A DNA stretch of 64,000 nt. Source: Paraburkholderia sp. FT54 (lineage in GTDB: Bacteria; Pseudomonadota; Gammaproteobacteria; Burkholderiales; Burkholderiaceae). Positions 43,009 through 53,710 of the stretch are shown one piece after another; the stretch's first letter is position 1; the number at the start of each line of letters is the position of its first letter. Where the stretch lies: NCBI RefSeq assembly GCF_031585635.1, contig NZ_CP134196.1, positions 2,604,001 through 2,668,000 on the forward strand, read 5' to 3'. The notes below the pieces were generated by a model. The model did no database searches, was not told the DNA's origin, and saw only the letters and a program-made list of their open reading frames with translations. Both the position numbers and the translations under genes were made by a program.

Positions 43009-46000
43009 TCACTCAGCCACGCACTGACGGGTCTCGACTCTGCTCAACATCGCTTCAAAATCCTCGAGGGGAAGCGGCCGGCAGAAATAGTAGCCCTGAT
43101 ACGCGTAACACCCCGCTGCGGCGAGGAAATCTCGCTGAGCCCCGGTTTCGACACCTTCTGCGATCACACCCAAGCCGAGGCTGCGCGCAAGGGCCACGAT
43201 GGTCCTGGCAATCACGGCGTCGTTGGGATCGACAAGAACGTCTCGCACAAATGAGCGGTCGATTTTCAACTGATCCAAAGGCAGCCGCTTCAAATAGGAC
43301 AGCGACGAATAGCCAATGCCAAAATCGTCTAGTGCGAAGACGATGCCTTTCGCTTTCAGCGCGCTCATCTTCTCGATGATGTCCTGCACGTTGTCGACCA
43401 GCACACTCTCCGTCAACTCCAGTTTCAACCTGTCGGGCCGTGCGCCGGTTCGACCGATGATCGTCAACACGTTGTCCACGAAGTCGGCTTCGCGGAACTG
43501 CTGGACGCTGACATTGACCGCAATCGTGAGATGCGCCATATCGGGTCGCGCTGCCCATTGCGCCAGTTGCGCGCAGGCGGCTTCCAAAACCCAGCTTCCC
43601 AACGCAAGGATCAGTCCGGTTTCTTCTGCCAGCGGAATGAACTCAGCAGGAGGTACGACACCCCGCTGCGGATGCTGCCAGCGCACCAGTGCCTCCGCGC
43701 CCGTTACGCGGCTGCCGTCGACCTGCGCCTGGTAGTGGAGCAGGAACTGATTGTCCTCGATGGCATTGCGCAAGCCCGCCTCTAGCGCAGCTCGCTGCAC
43801 CACGACGGTCTGCATGTCCGGATCGAAGAAGCGCACGGCATTGCGTCCTCTTTCCTTGGACTTGTACATCGCGAGGTCGGCCTGCTTGAGGAGTTCGTCG
43901 ATCGAGGCCTGATGCCCTCTGAACACGGTGGCGCCGATGCTCGCGCTTGTGCGGTATTCGATCTTGCCAAGCTGATACGGACTGCCCAGCACGGCGAGGA
44001 TTCTTTCGCCCACGGCCTCCGTCTGGTTGGCCGCCTCCTGCCGATTCTTGTGCAGGTTTCCGAGCACCACCACGAACTCGTCGCCCCCCACTCGTGCCAC
44101 AGTGTCGCTCTCGAGCACGCTGTCTGCCAGACGCTGCGCCACTTGCTGAAGCAGCAGATCACCTTTGTCGTGGCCCAAGGTATCGTTCAGCGTCTTGAAG
44201 TGATCCAGGTCGATAAACAGCAAAGCACCGCAAGCTTCGTTCCGGGCGCTGGCCGTGATCGCCTGCCTCAAGCGATCCAGCAGCAGGGTGCGATTGGGCA
44301 AGCGGGTCAGCGCGTCGAAGAACGCCAATTCCTTGATTCGCTCTTCCGCGATCTTGCGTTCGGTAATGTCGTGATGTGTGCCGACATAGTGGCTGACGAT
44401 TCCGTCCTCGCTCATCACGGCGGAGATCGTGAGCCATTTCGGGTACATCTCGCCGTTCTTGCGGCGATCCCAGATTTCCCCTTGCCAGCCGCCCGCACGA
44501 TGAATCGCTTCCCACATACTCTGGAAGAATGCGGCGTCGTGAAGGCCCGATTGAAGCACGCTCGGTGTCTGACCCACGATTTCCTCGGCCGTGTAACCGG
44601 TGCATTCGGTGAACGCCGAGTTCACGCGCAGAATGGTGGCGCTCGCGTCGGTGATCATCATCGGTTCCATCGAGTCGAATGCGACAGCGGCAATTCGAAG
44701 TTCTGCCTCGACCTGTTTGCGCTCGGTAATGTCGCGGCCGCTCGTGCGAAAGCCGATGAACTCGCCTTTGGAATCGGTAATCGGAACCCACGAGGCGGAC
44801 AGCCACATGAGTGAGCCGTCTTTGCGAACGCAGCGAAACTCGAGGTCATCGCCGCGCAGGCCTTGTAGCGCTTTCTGGAACTCGGGTGCAACGCGGGGAA
44901 TGTCCTCCGGACAAATCACGGTGCCGGCGAAGTCCGGCATCGCCATGCACTCGTCGACGGTATATCCGATGTACGCCTCCACCGCCGAGTTGATCCAGCG
45001 CGGGTTGCCGTCGGGTCCCCACCAGATCTCCCAGTTGACCGTACAGTCGGCAATCGCGCGGAATTTCTCTTCGTTCTCGCGCAACTCTTTTGTCATTGCC
45101 GAGGCAAGCCGCATCGCGCGGCCGCGGCCGGTCATCATTAGCCAGGTGAGCAGCGCCAGCAGCAGGCTGAGGCCCGTGCCGGTACTCGCAATCGGGAGCG
45201 CGGCGTTACGGCCGAAGCGAGCCTTGAAGTCGTCCTGGGCACTCATCGACAGTGTCCAGTCATGTCCGCCGACCACCAGATATTCGTTGGCCGACATGTC
45301 CGCAGCCCGATGATGACCGGGCGCCTCGGGCGTCTTGTGCAAAAGCGCGGCGGACGACGTTTCGACGCCATCGTAAATGGCGATGGTGAGCCCGGGAGGC
45401 TGCTCGCCGTACAGGCTGGCGATCACATCGTGCATGCGGAACGACGCGTAGACCCAGCCGATCAGGTGCGCGCGGCGCTGGGCGACGCTGTCTTGCGGTT
45501 GGCCTCGTGCGTAGATCGGCAGGTACATGATGAATCCGGGGCGAGCATTGCCGGCGTCCACCGACAGGCGGACTTTCCCGGACAGGGTCGCCATGCCGGA
45601 GTCGCGCGCCTGCTCCATGGCGCGCCGCCGCACGGGGTCGGCCCATGCATCGAAACCGGCCGCCGCGCGATTGATGCCGATGGACGGCTCGCGCTGGATG
45701 ATCGGCGCGTAGTTCTCGCGCGAGCCTTTGGGCTCGATCGCGTAGTCAGGCAACCCCTGCCGGCGGATGGCCGCGATATGCTCGACCTTCTCCGTCCCCG
45801 GCACCCACGCGACGATGCCGATGGCCTGGATACCGGAGAAGTTGGCGTCGAGATTGAGCGTGCTGACGTAGTCACGGAACTGATCGCGGTCGATTTCTCC
45901 GGTAGCGGCGAACAGGCTCTGCACGCCGCGCAGCAAGAGTTCATACGTGCCCATGCGCTGCTCGATGCGGCTGACCGCGTCGCCCAGCGAAAAGTTGAAC

Positions 46001-46116
46001 TGGGACAGCAGTTCATGACGGGCGGCCTGCCGCTCATGGTCCCACAGCATCCACGTCACGCTGAGCGCAGCGGACAGGACCAGTAGCGGCAGCAGGACAA
46101 GGCGCGACCAGTTCAC
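43009..46116 (-). CDS. CHASE-PAS-PAS-GGDEF-EAL cyclic-di-GMP signalling protein
   Basis: A protein of 1035 residues starting at GTG 46116, overlapping the stop of the preceding gene (GTGA). A first helix (residues 4-25) and a second near 310 flank a periplasmic CHASE domain (VQSLFAATGEIDRDQFRDYV, IQAIGIVAWVP). Two PAS domains follow (about 345-475 and 480-600), then GGDEF with the intact motif RVGGDEFVV, then EAL with GAEALVRW and DDFGIGYSSLSYLKRLPLDQLKID. Both cyclase and phosphodiesterase motifs look competent, so net activity cannot be told. Its input is probably linked to the substrate-binding protein encoded just upstream. Confidence 0.95.
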   Translation of the reverse strand: MNWSRLVLLPLLVLSAALSVTWMLWDHERQAARHELLSQFNFSLGDAVSRIEQRMGTYELLLRGVQSLFAATGEIDRDQFRDYVSTLNLDANFSGIQAIGIVAWVPGTEKVEHIAAIRRQGLPDYAIEPKGSRENYAPIIQREPSIGINRAAAGFDAWADPVRRRAMEQARDSGMATLSGKVRLSVDAGNARPGFIMYLPIYARGQPQDSVAQRRAHLIGWVYASFRMHDVIASLYGEQPPGLTIAIYDGVETSSAALLHKTPEAPGHHRAADMSANEYLVVGGHDWTLSMSAQDDFKARFGRNAALPIASTGTGLSLLLALLTWLMMTGRGRAMRLASAMTKELRENEEKFRAIADCTVNWEIWWGPDGNPRWINSAVEAYIGYTVDECMAMPDFAGTVICPEDIPRVAPEFQKALQGLRGDDLEFRCVRKDGSLMWLSASWVPITDSKGEFIGFRTSGRDITERKQVEAELRIAAVAFDSMEPMMITDASATILRVNSAFTECTGYTAEEIVGQTPSVLQSGLHDAAFFQSMWEAIHRAGGWQGEIWDRRKNGEMYPKWLTISAVMSEDGIVSHYVGTHHDITERKIAEERIKELAFFDALTRLPNRTLLLDRLRQAITASARNEACGALLFIDLDHFKTLNDTLGHDKGDLLLQQVAQRLADSVLESDTVARVGGDEFVVVLGNLHKNRQEAANQTEAVGERILAVLGSPYQLGKIEYRTSASIGATVFRGHQASIDELLKQADLAMYKSKERGRNAVRFFDPDMQTVVVQRAALEAGLRNAIEDNQFLLHYQAQVDGSRVTGAEALVRWQHPQRGVVPPAEFIPLAEETGLILALGSWVLEAACAQLAQWAARPDMAHLTIAVNVSVQQFREADFVDNVLTIIGRTGARPDRLKLELTESVLVDNVQDIIEKMSALKAKGIVFALDDFGIGYSSLSYLKRLPLDQLKIDRSFVRDVLVDPNDAVIARTIVALARSLGLGVIAEGVETGAQRDFLAAAGCYAYQGYYFCRPLPLEDFEAMLSRVETRQCVAE

Positions 46117-46949
46117 GGCTGCGTTTTGAAATCGACCATCGACTCGGCGAGGTCAGGTTTGAAATACTTCTCGAAGATGCGCCGAACGGTGCCGTCGGCG
46201 CGCATCTCATTCACGAGGGCACGCCACTTTTCCCGCTCGGCCGGCGACAGCGCCTTCTTCGACATGATGAGGCCGTGACGGACGGCAGGGTCGTCGAATT
46301 CCACGATGGTGGTCACGTCGCGGATTTTCTTTTCATCGATTGCGGGGTAATCGAAAGGCTCGATGATCATGCCTTGAATGCGCCGGAGAATCAGCGCCTG
46401 ATACAGCGGATCCAGACCGCCCGCCTGGCTGACACGGTTTTCGGCCGACAGCTTGTCGACCAGCCGGTTGGCCGACTCGCTATAGCGGAAGCTGCGGATC
46501 ACGCCGAGCTGAAACTGGTCGTTGTGCTCGAAATCGGCCAAACGATGGATTCCGGCGTCGTTGCGCACCAACAGATAGTACTTGTTGCTGAAATACCAGG
46601 CGAAGTCCGCGTACTCGTTACGCTCGTCGTTGGCAATGCCCGACAGGCTGAAATCCAGTCCGCCGGATTCAATCAGCTTCCAGATCCGGGCCCGCGACAT
46701 CAGGCTGACTCTGATCTGGCACCCGCTGCGGCGAATCAGCTCGTCAGCGAAGTCCTTGTCGATCCCGGTGTCCGTGTCGACGGAATAGAGCAGGCCGTGA
46801 TCGTGTAAAGCAAGCGTAAACGAACGCGAACATTCGGGACCAGCGGCCATGGCGCTACCCATGCAGCTTAGCGCCAGTAGCAAACCCCCGAGGCAATGTC
46901 GAATCACGGTGTCTCCGTCGTACGAAGATGACTTGAGTACCACATTCAA
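46113..46949 (-). CDS. Periplasmic substrate-binding protein (SBP family 3)
   Basis: A protein of 278 residues with a signal peptide (core CLGGLLLALSCMGSAMAAG). The fold is that of amino-acid-type binding proteins (family 3): VDTDTGIDKDFADELIRRSGCQI, IESGGLDFSLSGIANDERNEYADFAWYF and a C-terminal MRADGTVRRIFEKYF. No ABC permease or ATPase lies near it. Instead its stop overlaps the start of the CHASE-GGDEF-EAL gene, so it probably binds a ligand and presents it to that receptor rather than to a transporter. Confidence 0.88.
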   Translation of the reverse strand: MNVVLKSSSYDGDTVIRHCLGGLLLALSCMGSAMAAGPECSRSFTLALHDHGLLYSVDTDTGIDKDFADELIRRSGCQIRVSLMSRARIWKLIESGGLDFSLSGIANDERNEYADFAWYFSNKYYLLVRNDAGIHRLADFEHNDQFQLGVIRSFRYSESANRLVDKLSAENRVSQAGGLDPLYQALILRRIQGMIIEPFDYPAIDEKKIRDVTTIVEFDDPAVRHGLIMSKKALSPAEREKWRALVNEMRADGTVRRIFEKYFKPDLAESMVDFKTQP

Positions 46950-47371
46950 TTTTCCCGACGATGACGCCGGTGACGTGATCCTGCTATTTGGTCAATTTGA
47001 ATGGGGCTAATGAAATGCCATTTTTTTGCGGACTGGCCAGCATACACCTGTCCGGCTGGGCCAGCGGAACATTCAAACCGTAGGCGCTCTTCTCGCAATA
47101 TCGGCCGCGCGCTGCAGTTCTTGAGGGGACGCTTGTCATTTTTTGCGTGTGAGCGGATTGTGTCGATTTGGAGAACTTCCAGGCAGTGGTCTTGAGCGAG
47201 CGGGCGGATGTGGTGCCGACGCGCCGCCGCTCTGGCGTCTGAAACATCCGGCGATTGATTGGCCCAAGCTGTTATTCGCGCTGGCGGAATTGCATTGCTG
47301 CAAATGGCCGCTATGGCGCAGTGAGAATGTCGGTACGACCCGTCGAGAGGCCCCGAAAGGAAACTGGCCAG
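46950..47371. other. Intergenic region upstream of the binding-protein gene
   Basis: About 420 bases with no supportable gene; several short overlapping frames carry no family features. It should contain the promoter of the SBP/GGDEF-EAL operon. I saw no clear repeat or terminator. Confidence 0.45.
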
Positions 47372-47860
47372 CTAACAGCGGAGATCTCTGCCGAGATACG
47401 CAGTAACCGCCTCTGTCAGCGCGATGTCGTGCATTTCCTCCGGCGATGCCAGATGCGCGGCGACAATCTCACGATTATCAAGCCGCAACTCGGGCATGCG
47501 ATCGAGGTGCAGCTCAAAGAAATGCACCTGGTCTCTTCGCCCGTCCCAAATACCGCAGGCGCTGCCCGCGGGGACCAATGTGTACGACGACAGACCAATC
47601 TCTTCCTCCATTTCGCGCTGCGCCGCTGCAACAGGCGCTTCACCGGGCCGAACGCTGCCGCCGGGAAAATTCCACTCGGCACGGTACGATGCTTTCACAA
47701 GCAACAGCGCCCGCCCGACGTAGATTGCTACTAGCGCGCCCTCATGGCGAGGCCGTCGAAGATGCCACCAGGCGCGAACGAATCGGAATCCGAAGCGAAG
47801 TACGATGCGCCAGACAAAGTCGATTAGCGTAGCCGGTCGCACTCGCTCAAGGCTCGGCAT
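47372..47860 (-). CDS. Nudix hydrolase
   Basis: A protein of 162 residues, with GGAGGGA before ATG 47860. The Nudix box is complete (GGSVRPGEAPVAAAQREMEEEIGL, matching GX5EX7REUXEEXGU with the Mg2+-binding glutamates). A basic, possibly membrane-associated N-terminal helix (FVWRIVLRFGFRFVRAWWHLRR) precedes it. Family members hydrolyse nucleoside diphosphates linked to another group; the substrate is unknown. It is monocistronic. Confidence 0.9.
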   Translation of the reverse strand: MPSLERVRPATLIDFVWRIVLRFGFRFVRAWWHLRRPRHEGALVAIYVGRALLLVKASYRAEWNFPGGSVRPGEAPVAAAQREMEEEIGLSSYTLVPAGSACGIWDGRRDQVHFFELHLDRMPELRLDNREIVAAHLASPEEMHDIALTEAVTAYLGRDLRC

Positions 47861-48194
47861 GAGGTCCCTCCTTCCCTTTCATGGTCAGTGGATTTTCCGG
47901 GCTGCCGCGTTAATGTGGTTCAGGGTATTCGCCATTGACACACCACTGCCTGGAAACCGTAGTTTAGCCAGTAGCCGGTCTCGCTCAGGATAGGCTGCCC
48001 AACGGAAGCGCTGTCTGGGCGTCGTAATCGTAGTCCAAAAAACAATCGCGACGATGAGCGAACCGACACATAGTCACTCACCGCGGCACGTCGCAACGCC
48101 CGCCGGCCACCAGGCACACTCCGCCAACCAATGGCACTATTGTCCCTACCCTGCTAGATTTGTACTCAGCCGAATCATTGCTCGGGAGAGAACG
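47861..48194. other. Intergenic region between divergent Nudix and peroxidase genes
   Basis: About 330 bases holding both divergent promoters. I found no gene, repeat or distinct regulatory motif that I could defend. Confidence 0.45.
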
Positions 48195-49256
48195 ATGGCC
48201 GACAGACCCACTTCCAACGCCTCCACCCTCCGTTCGCTGGTCCTGATCGCAGTCGTCGTGGCCGCGCTGGTCGCGGCCTTCGCCTTTACGGCCGGCTGGC
48301 TCTCGCCTGGGCGCGTTACGCCGGCAAAGATCGTCAACGGTCTGGCGCCGCCGGGCGGCGCGGCGCTCGGCTTCCGGCGCAATCACGCCAAGGGCATCTG
48401 CTTTACCGGCAGCTTCGAATCGAATGGCGCGGCGACGGCGCTGTCCAAGGCGCCGATGTTCGCGCCCGGCTCGTATCCGGTCACGGGACGGTTCAACCTC
48501 GCTACGGCGGACCCCAAAGCGCCAGACGCGACGGTTCAGGTGCGGGGCCTCAGCCTGCGCATCGTCGCGCCGGACGGAAGTGAATGGCGCACGGCGATGA
48601 TCGACGCGCCGTTCTTTCCGGTCGCCACGCCGCAGGCCTTCTACGGTCTGCTTCAGGCCTCGGCCAACACGAGCGATCCGGATGCCATGAAGAATTTTGC
48701 CGCCGCGCACCCGGAGTTCGGCCATTTTGGAGAGTGGGCCGGCAGCGCGCCGTGGACGGCGTCTTATGCGCAGGATCGGTACAACAGTCTCAATAGCTTC
48801 ATCTTCACCAATGCCGCAGGACAGGACCAGGCGGTGCGCTGGTCCTTCGTGCCCACCGCGCAGCCCGAAGCGGTATCCCCCGACCAGTTGAAGCAAAAAG
48901 GCGCCGACTTCCTCGCCGCCGATATCACGCAGCGGGTGCAGAGCGCACCGCAACGCTGGACACTGGTCGTCACCGTTGCCAATCCCGGTGACCCGACCGC
49001 CGACCCCAGCAAAGCGTGGCCGGAAGATCGACGCAAGGTAGACGCGGGTACGTTGGTGGTCAGTGCGATAGAACCCGAGGCCAACGGACCGTGTCGCGAT
49101 CTCAACTTCGATCCGACCGTCCTGCCATCGGGCATGCACGTCTCGGACGATCCGTTTCCGGCCGCGCGCTCAGCCGCCTATTCCGTATCGTTCAACCGGC
49201 GGACCGCCGAGGATAAGGACTATCCGCGCCATCCGGCGGGAGGAGCCACGCCATGA
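48195..49256 (+). CDS. Catalase-family peroxidase (SrpA-like), membrane-anchored
   Basis: A protein of 353 residues from ATG 48195. A single N-terminal helix (LVLIAVVVAALVAAFAFTAGWL) should anchor it with the enzyme outside the inner membrane. The body is a short catalase fold without the long C-terminal domain: GFRRNHAKGICFTGSFESNG contains the distal His region, then GRFNLATADP, VRGLSLRI and a C-terminal AAYSVSFNRRT near the haem side. SrpA-like proteins are haem peroxidases rather than true catalases. The stop overlaps the cytochrome b561 start (ATGA), so that protein is probably its electron donor. Confidence 0.88.
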   Translation: MADRPTSNASTLRSLVLIAVVVAALVAAFAFTAGWLSPGRVTPAKIVNGLAPPGGAALGFRRNHAKGICFTGSFESNGAATALSKAPMFAPGSYPVTGRFNLATADPKAPDATVQVRGLSLRIVAPDGSEWRTAMIDAPFFPVATPQAFYGLLQASANTSDPDAMKNFAAAHPEFGHFGEWAGSAPWTASYAQDRYNSLNSFIFTNAAGQDQAVRWSFVPTAQPEAVSPDQLKQKGADFLAADITQRVQSAPQRWTLVVTVANPGDPTADPSKAWPEDRRKVDAGTLVVSAIEPEANGPCRDLNFDPTVLPSGMHVSDDPFPAARSAAYSVSFNRRTAEDKDYPRHPAGGATP

Positions 49257-49795
49257 CGACCCCGACCCACGCTCGCTTCACACCGCTGCAACGCGCGCTT
49301 CACTGGCTCATGGCAGTTTGCATTCTGGCGATGCTGTTCATCGGTGTCGGGATGGTGTCCACCGTTCGCCCGGATTATCTTACGCTGGTGTCCATCCACA
49401 AGCCGCTGGGTATCGTGATACTCGTGCTGGCGCTGATCCGCCTGGTGCTGAGGTTGACGCGCGGCGCGCCGCCGCTGCCTGCGTCGATGCCGGAACCGAT
49501 GAAACTCGCCGCGCGCCTCTCGCATCTCGCGTTTTACATACTGATGATCGCGCTTCCGCTGATCGGCTGGGGCATGCTGTCGGCAGCGAACTATCCGGTC
49601 GTGGTGTTCGGAATGCATTTGCCGTCCATCCTGCCGCATAGCAATGGATTGCACACGTTGCTGTGGAACGGGCACAGGACACTCGCGCTGTGTTTCTTTG
49701 CGCTGATCGTGCTTCATCTGGCGGCGGCTCTTTTACACGCGCTAGTAAGACGTGACGGTGTGTTCGAGGCGATGGCGCCCTGGTCGAAGCGTTGA
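49253..49795 (+). CDS. Cytochrome b561
   Basis: A protein of 180 residues with four membrane helices and the haem-ligand histidines typical of the bacterial CybB-type b561: LQRALHWLMAV, VSIHKPLGIVIL, the segment around LWNGHRTLALC and VLHLAAALLHALVRRDG. It is a di-haem b electron carrier in the inner membrane that can pass electrons from quinol to periplasmic partners. Coupled translation with the anchored peroxidase upstream suggests a quinol-peroxidase respiratory pair. Confidence 0.92.
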   Translation: MTTPTHARFTPLQRALHWLMAVCILAMLFIGVGMVSTVRPDYLTLVSIHKPLGIVILVLALIRLVLRLTRGAPPLPASMPEPMKLAARLSHLAFYILMIALPLIGWGMLSAANYPVVVFGMHLPSILPHSNGLHTLLWNGHRTLALCFFALIVLHLAAALLHALVRRDGVFEAMAPWSKR

Positions 49796-49820
49796 GGTGT
49801 ACGGCAGCGGCGATCAAAAC

Positions 49821-49852
49821 GATGCGGGCGACCTGAACAGGCCGCCCGCATC
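49821..49852. terminator. Bidirectional hairpin between b561 and glpV
   Basis: GATGCGGGC at 49821-49829 pairs perfectly with GCCCGCATC at 49844-49852, and the stem continues inward through one mismatch to CCTG/CAGG. It lies between two convergent genes, so it can terminate both. Confidence 0.75.
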
Positions 49853-49882
49853 GAACCTTCTTGCGTTACCGCATCGCCACCC

Positions 49883-51625
49883 TTACCGCACCTTCCCCTG
49901 TTTCCACGCAGTCAGCAGCTGGTCGTACTTGACCGTTTCGCCTTTCGGTTTTTCGTTTGCCAGCTTCTTCCACGGTGCGTGCTGATCCGACAGCCATTTG
50001 TCCGGAGCGCTTTCCGGATTCAACTCCGGCGCGCAAACCTTCATCCCCGCGCGCTGCAAACGGGCCAGCACCTGGTCCATTTCCTTCGCCAGATTGTCCA
50101 TCGCGGCTTGCGGCGTCTTTTCGCCGGCGACGGCCGTCGCGACGTTCTTCCACCACAGTTGCGCCATCTTCGGATAATCCGGCACATTGTTGCCGGTCGG
50201 CGTCCAGGCGACGCGCGCCGGGCTTCGATAGAACTCGATGAGCCCGCCGTACTTGTCCGCGTTCTTCGTGAAGTAATCGCTATGGATATCGGAATCGCGG
50301 ATGAACGTGAGACCGGTAATCGACTTCTTCAGCGAAACGGTTTTGGATGTGACGAACTGCGCGTAGAGCCATGCGGCGGCACGCTGGTTCGGCGGCGTCG
50401 ACTTGAAGAAAGTCCACGAACCCACGTCCTGGTAGCCGTTCTGCATGCCGTCCTTCCAGTACGGACCGTGCGGCGACGGCGCCATCCGCCACTTCGGCGT
50501 GCCGTCCGCGTTGGTCACGTTGCCGGGTTTCAGCATCGACGCAGTGAACGCGCTGTACCAGAAGATCTGCTGCGCGATCTTGCCTTGCGCCGGCACCGGG
50601 CCTGCTTCGTTGAAGGTCATCCCCGAGGCTTCGGGCGGAGCGAACTTCTTCAGCCAGTCGATGTACTTGGTGGTCGCGAACACCGCGGCCGGACTGTTCG
50701 TGCCGCCACCGCGCGAGACCGACGCGCCCACTGCATGGCAGCCGTCCGGCGTGACGCGCACGCCCCATTCGTCGACCGGCATGCCGTTCGGAATGCCCTT
50801 GTCGGCTTCACCCGCCATCGACAGCCACGCATCGGTAAAGCGCCATCCCAGCGACGGGTCTTTCTTGCCGTAGTCCATGTGCCCATAGACTTTTTCGCCG
50901 TCGATGTTCTTGACGTCGTTCGTGAAGAATTCGGCGATGTCCTCATACGCGGACCAGTTCACCGGCACGCCGAGATCGTAGCCGTACTTCGCCTTGAACT
51001 TGTCCTGCAGGTCCTTGCGCGCGAACCAGTCGGCGCGGAACCAATACAGGTTCGCGAACTGCTGGTCGGGCAACTGATAGAGCTTCTTGTCCGGCGCGGT
51101 CGTGAAACTGGTGCCGATAAAGTCCTTGATGTCGAGACCGGGGTTCGTGTACTGCTTGCCTTCGCCGGCCATATAGTCGGACAACGGCATGATCACGCCG
51201 TAGCGATAATGCGTACCGATCAGGTCGGAGTCGGAAATCCAGCCGTCGTAAATGCTCTGCCCGGACTGCATCGAGGTCTGCAGTTTTTCGACGACGTCGC
51301 CTTCCTGGATGATGTCGTGCTTGACTGAAATGCCGGTGATTTCGGTGAACGCCTTGGCGAGCGTTTTCGATTCGTACATATGCGTGTCGAGTGTTTCGGA
51401 CACCACATGCACCTCTTTGACGCCGGATGACTTCAGCGTCGCAGCGGTATCGACGAACCACTTCATTTCGTCCATCTGCTGCTGCTTCGATAGCGTGCTC
51501 GGTTGAAATTCGCTGTCCACCCACTTCTGCGCTTCGGGCATACCGGCGATCGCCGCGTGGCTCGTGAAGCCAGTCGCGATGACGCCTGCCACGGCGAGCG
51601 TGACGATTCGTCTCCTCTGTTGCAT
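49883..51625 (-). CDS. glpV: Glycerol-type ABC transporter substrate-binding protein
   Basis: A protein of 580 residues with a signal peptide (IVTLAVAGVIATGFTSHAAIAG), unusually large for a sugar-binding protein and of the length of GlpV from the rhizobial glycerol transporter. Segments such as FTEITGISVKHDIIQEGDVVEKLQT and GRGGTNSPAA-like SRGGGTNSPAAVFATTKYIDW are typical. It should capture glycerol or a similar polyol in the periplasm. It is the last gene of the six-gene operon, 109 bp after the DUF2160 gene. The glycerol assignment rests on the whole operon layout, not on visible ligand contacts. Confidence 0.82.
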   Translation of the reverse strand: MQQRRRIVTLAVAGVIATGFTSHAAIAGMPEAQKWVDSEFQPSTLSKQQQMDEMKWFVDTAATLKSSGVKEVHVVSETLDTHMYESKTLAKAFTEITGISVKHDIIQEGDVVEKLQTSMQSGQSIYDGWISDSDLIGTHYRYGVIMPLSDYMAGEGKQYTNPGLDIKDFIGTSFTTAPDKKLYQLPDQQFANLYWFRADWFARKDLQDKFKAKYGYDLGVPVNWSAYEDIAEFFTNDVKNIDGEKVYGHMDYGKKDPSLGWRFTDAWLSMAGEADKGIPNGMPVDEWGVRVTPDGCHAVGASVSRGGGTNSPAAVFATTKYIDWLKKFAPPEASGMTFNEAGPVPAQGKIAQQIFWYSAFTASMLKPGNVTNADGTPKWRMAPSPHGPYWKDGMQNGYQDVGSWTFFKSTPPNQRAAAWLYAQFVTSKTVSLKKSITGLTFIRDSDIHSDYFTKNADKYGGLIEFYRSPARVAWTPTGNNVPDYPKMAQLWWKNVATAVAGEKTPQAAMDNLAKEMDQVLARLQRAGMKVCAPELNPESAPDKWLSDQHAPWKKLANEKPKGETVKYDQLLTAWKQGKVR

Positions 51626-51733
51626 GGCTTTCTCCTGTGTCTCCGCACCCCTTGGATCAACTGCCGAGGTCCGCCCGGGGCATCAACGGAACCGGTCTGT
51701 CCAGATACGCAAACCTTCAGGACGCAACGCTGT

Positions 51734-52015
51734 TCATCCTTTCCACATGACGATCAGCAGTACGAGCATCGATGCCGCGAAACCGGGCCACGCGCTCGCG
51801 TGTTCCGCGCTGATGCCGATCCACGCGAGATTGATGTACGCAGCAATCAGCAACCCGATAAAGAGCCGGTCGCCACGCGTGGTGCCGATCGGCAGGAAGC
51901 CTTTGCGTTCGACCGTGGGCGAGCGGATTTCCCACACGGTCATGCCCGCCAGCATCACCACGACGCAGCCGAAAAAGACCGCCACTTCCGGTGTCCAGTA
52001 CATCCACGTGAGCAT
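51734..52015 (-). CDS. DUF2160 membrane protein of the glycerol ABC operon
   Basis: A protein of 93 residues with three hydrophobic helices (EVAVFFGCVVVMLAGMTVWE, LFIGLLIAAYINLAWIGI and GFAASMLVLLIVMW) and the family stretch RSPTVERKGFLPIGTTRGDRLFIGL. DUF2160 proteins occur almost only in glycerol-type ABC operons between a permease and the binding protein, exactly as here; their role is not known. Its ATG overlaps the permease stop by one base (TGATG). Confidence 0.85.
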   Translation of the reverse strand: MLTWMYWTPEVAVFFGCVVVMLAGMTVWEIRSPTVERKGFLPIGTTRGDRLFIGLLIAAYINLAWIGISAEHASAWPGFAASMLVLLIVMWKG

Positions 52016-52813
52016 CAGACTCTCCCCATCGCAAAGCCCTTCGCGATGTAGTTCCGCACGAAATAGATGACGAGCGCGCCGGGCACGATGGTCAGCACGC
52101 CCGCCGCCGACAGCACGCCCCAATCCATCCCCGCCGCCGATACGGTGCGCGTCATCACGGCGGCAATCGGCTTGGCGTTGACGGTGGTGAGCGTGCGCGC
52201 GAGCAGGAGTTCGACCCAGCTGAACATGAAGCAGAAGAACGCGGTCACGCCCACTCCCGACTTGATCAGCGGCAGGAAAATCCTGATGAAGAACGCCGGG
52301 AACGTATAGCCGTCGATGTAGGCCGTTTCGTCGATTTCGCGTGGCACGCCCGACATGAAACCTTCGAGAATCCACACCGCGAGCGGCACGTTGAACAGCA
52401 TGTGCGCGAGCGCGACCGCGATATACGTGTCCATCAAGCCCACGCTCGAATACAGCTGGAAGAACGGCAGCAGGAACACCGCGGGAGGCGTCATCCGGTT
52501 GGTGAGCAGCCAGAAAAACATGTGTTTGTCGCCGAGAAAGCGATAGCGCGAGAACGCGTACGCGGCAGGCAGCGCGACCAGCACCGACATCACCGTGTTC
52601 ATCAGCACGTAGATGATCGAGTTGATGTAGCCCCAGTACCAGGACGAGTCGGTGAAGATGACCTTGTAGTTGTCGAGCGTCACGTGATGCGGCCAGATCG
52701 CGAACGCCGACATCGTCTCTTCGTTCGTGCGCAGCGAGATCGACAGCATCCAGTAGAGCGGAATCAGCGCGAACAGGATGTACACCGTCAGCACGACCAC
52801 GCGCATCCAGCAG

Positions 52814-52824
<11 letters not shown>
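52015..52824 (-). CDS. glpQ: Glycerol-type ABC transporter permease 2
   Basis: A protein of 269 residues with six membrane helices, of the MalG-like binding-protein-dependent permease type. The EAA-type coupling loop is visible in EIDETAYIDGYTFPAFFIRIFLPLIKSG. It pairs with the permease encoded just upstream, with which it overlaps by 11 bp, to form the channel of the importer. The gene symbol follows the rhizobial GlpSTPQV scheme; assignment of P versus Q is by order only. Confidence 0.85.

Positions 52825-53706
<882 letters not shown>

Positions 53707-53710
<4 letters not shown>

Noticed and set aside
46984..47247. 87-codon minus-strand frame upstream of the binding-protein gene
   Set aside because: Low-complexity basic composition, no motif and no ribosome binding site.
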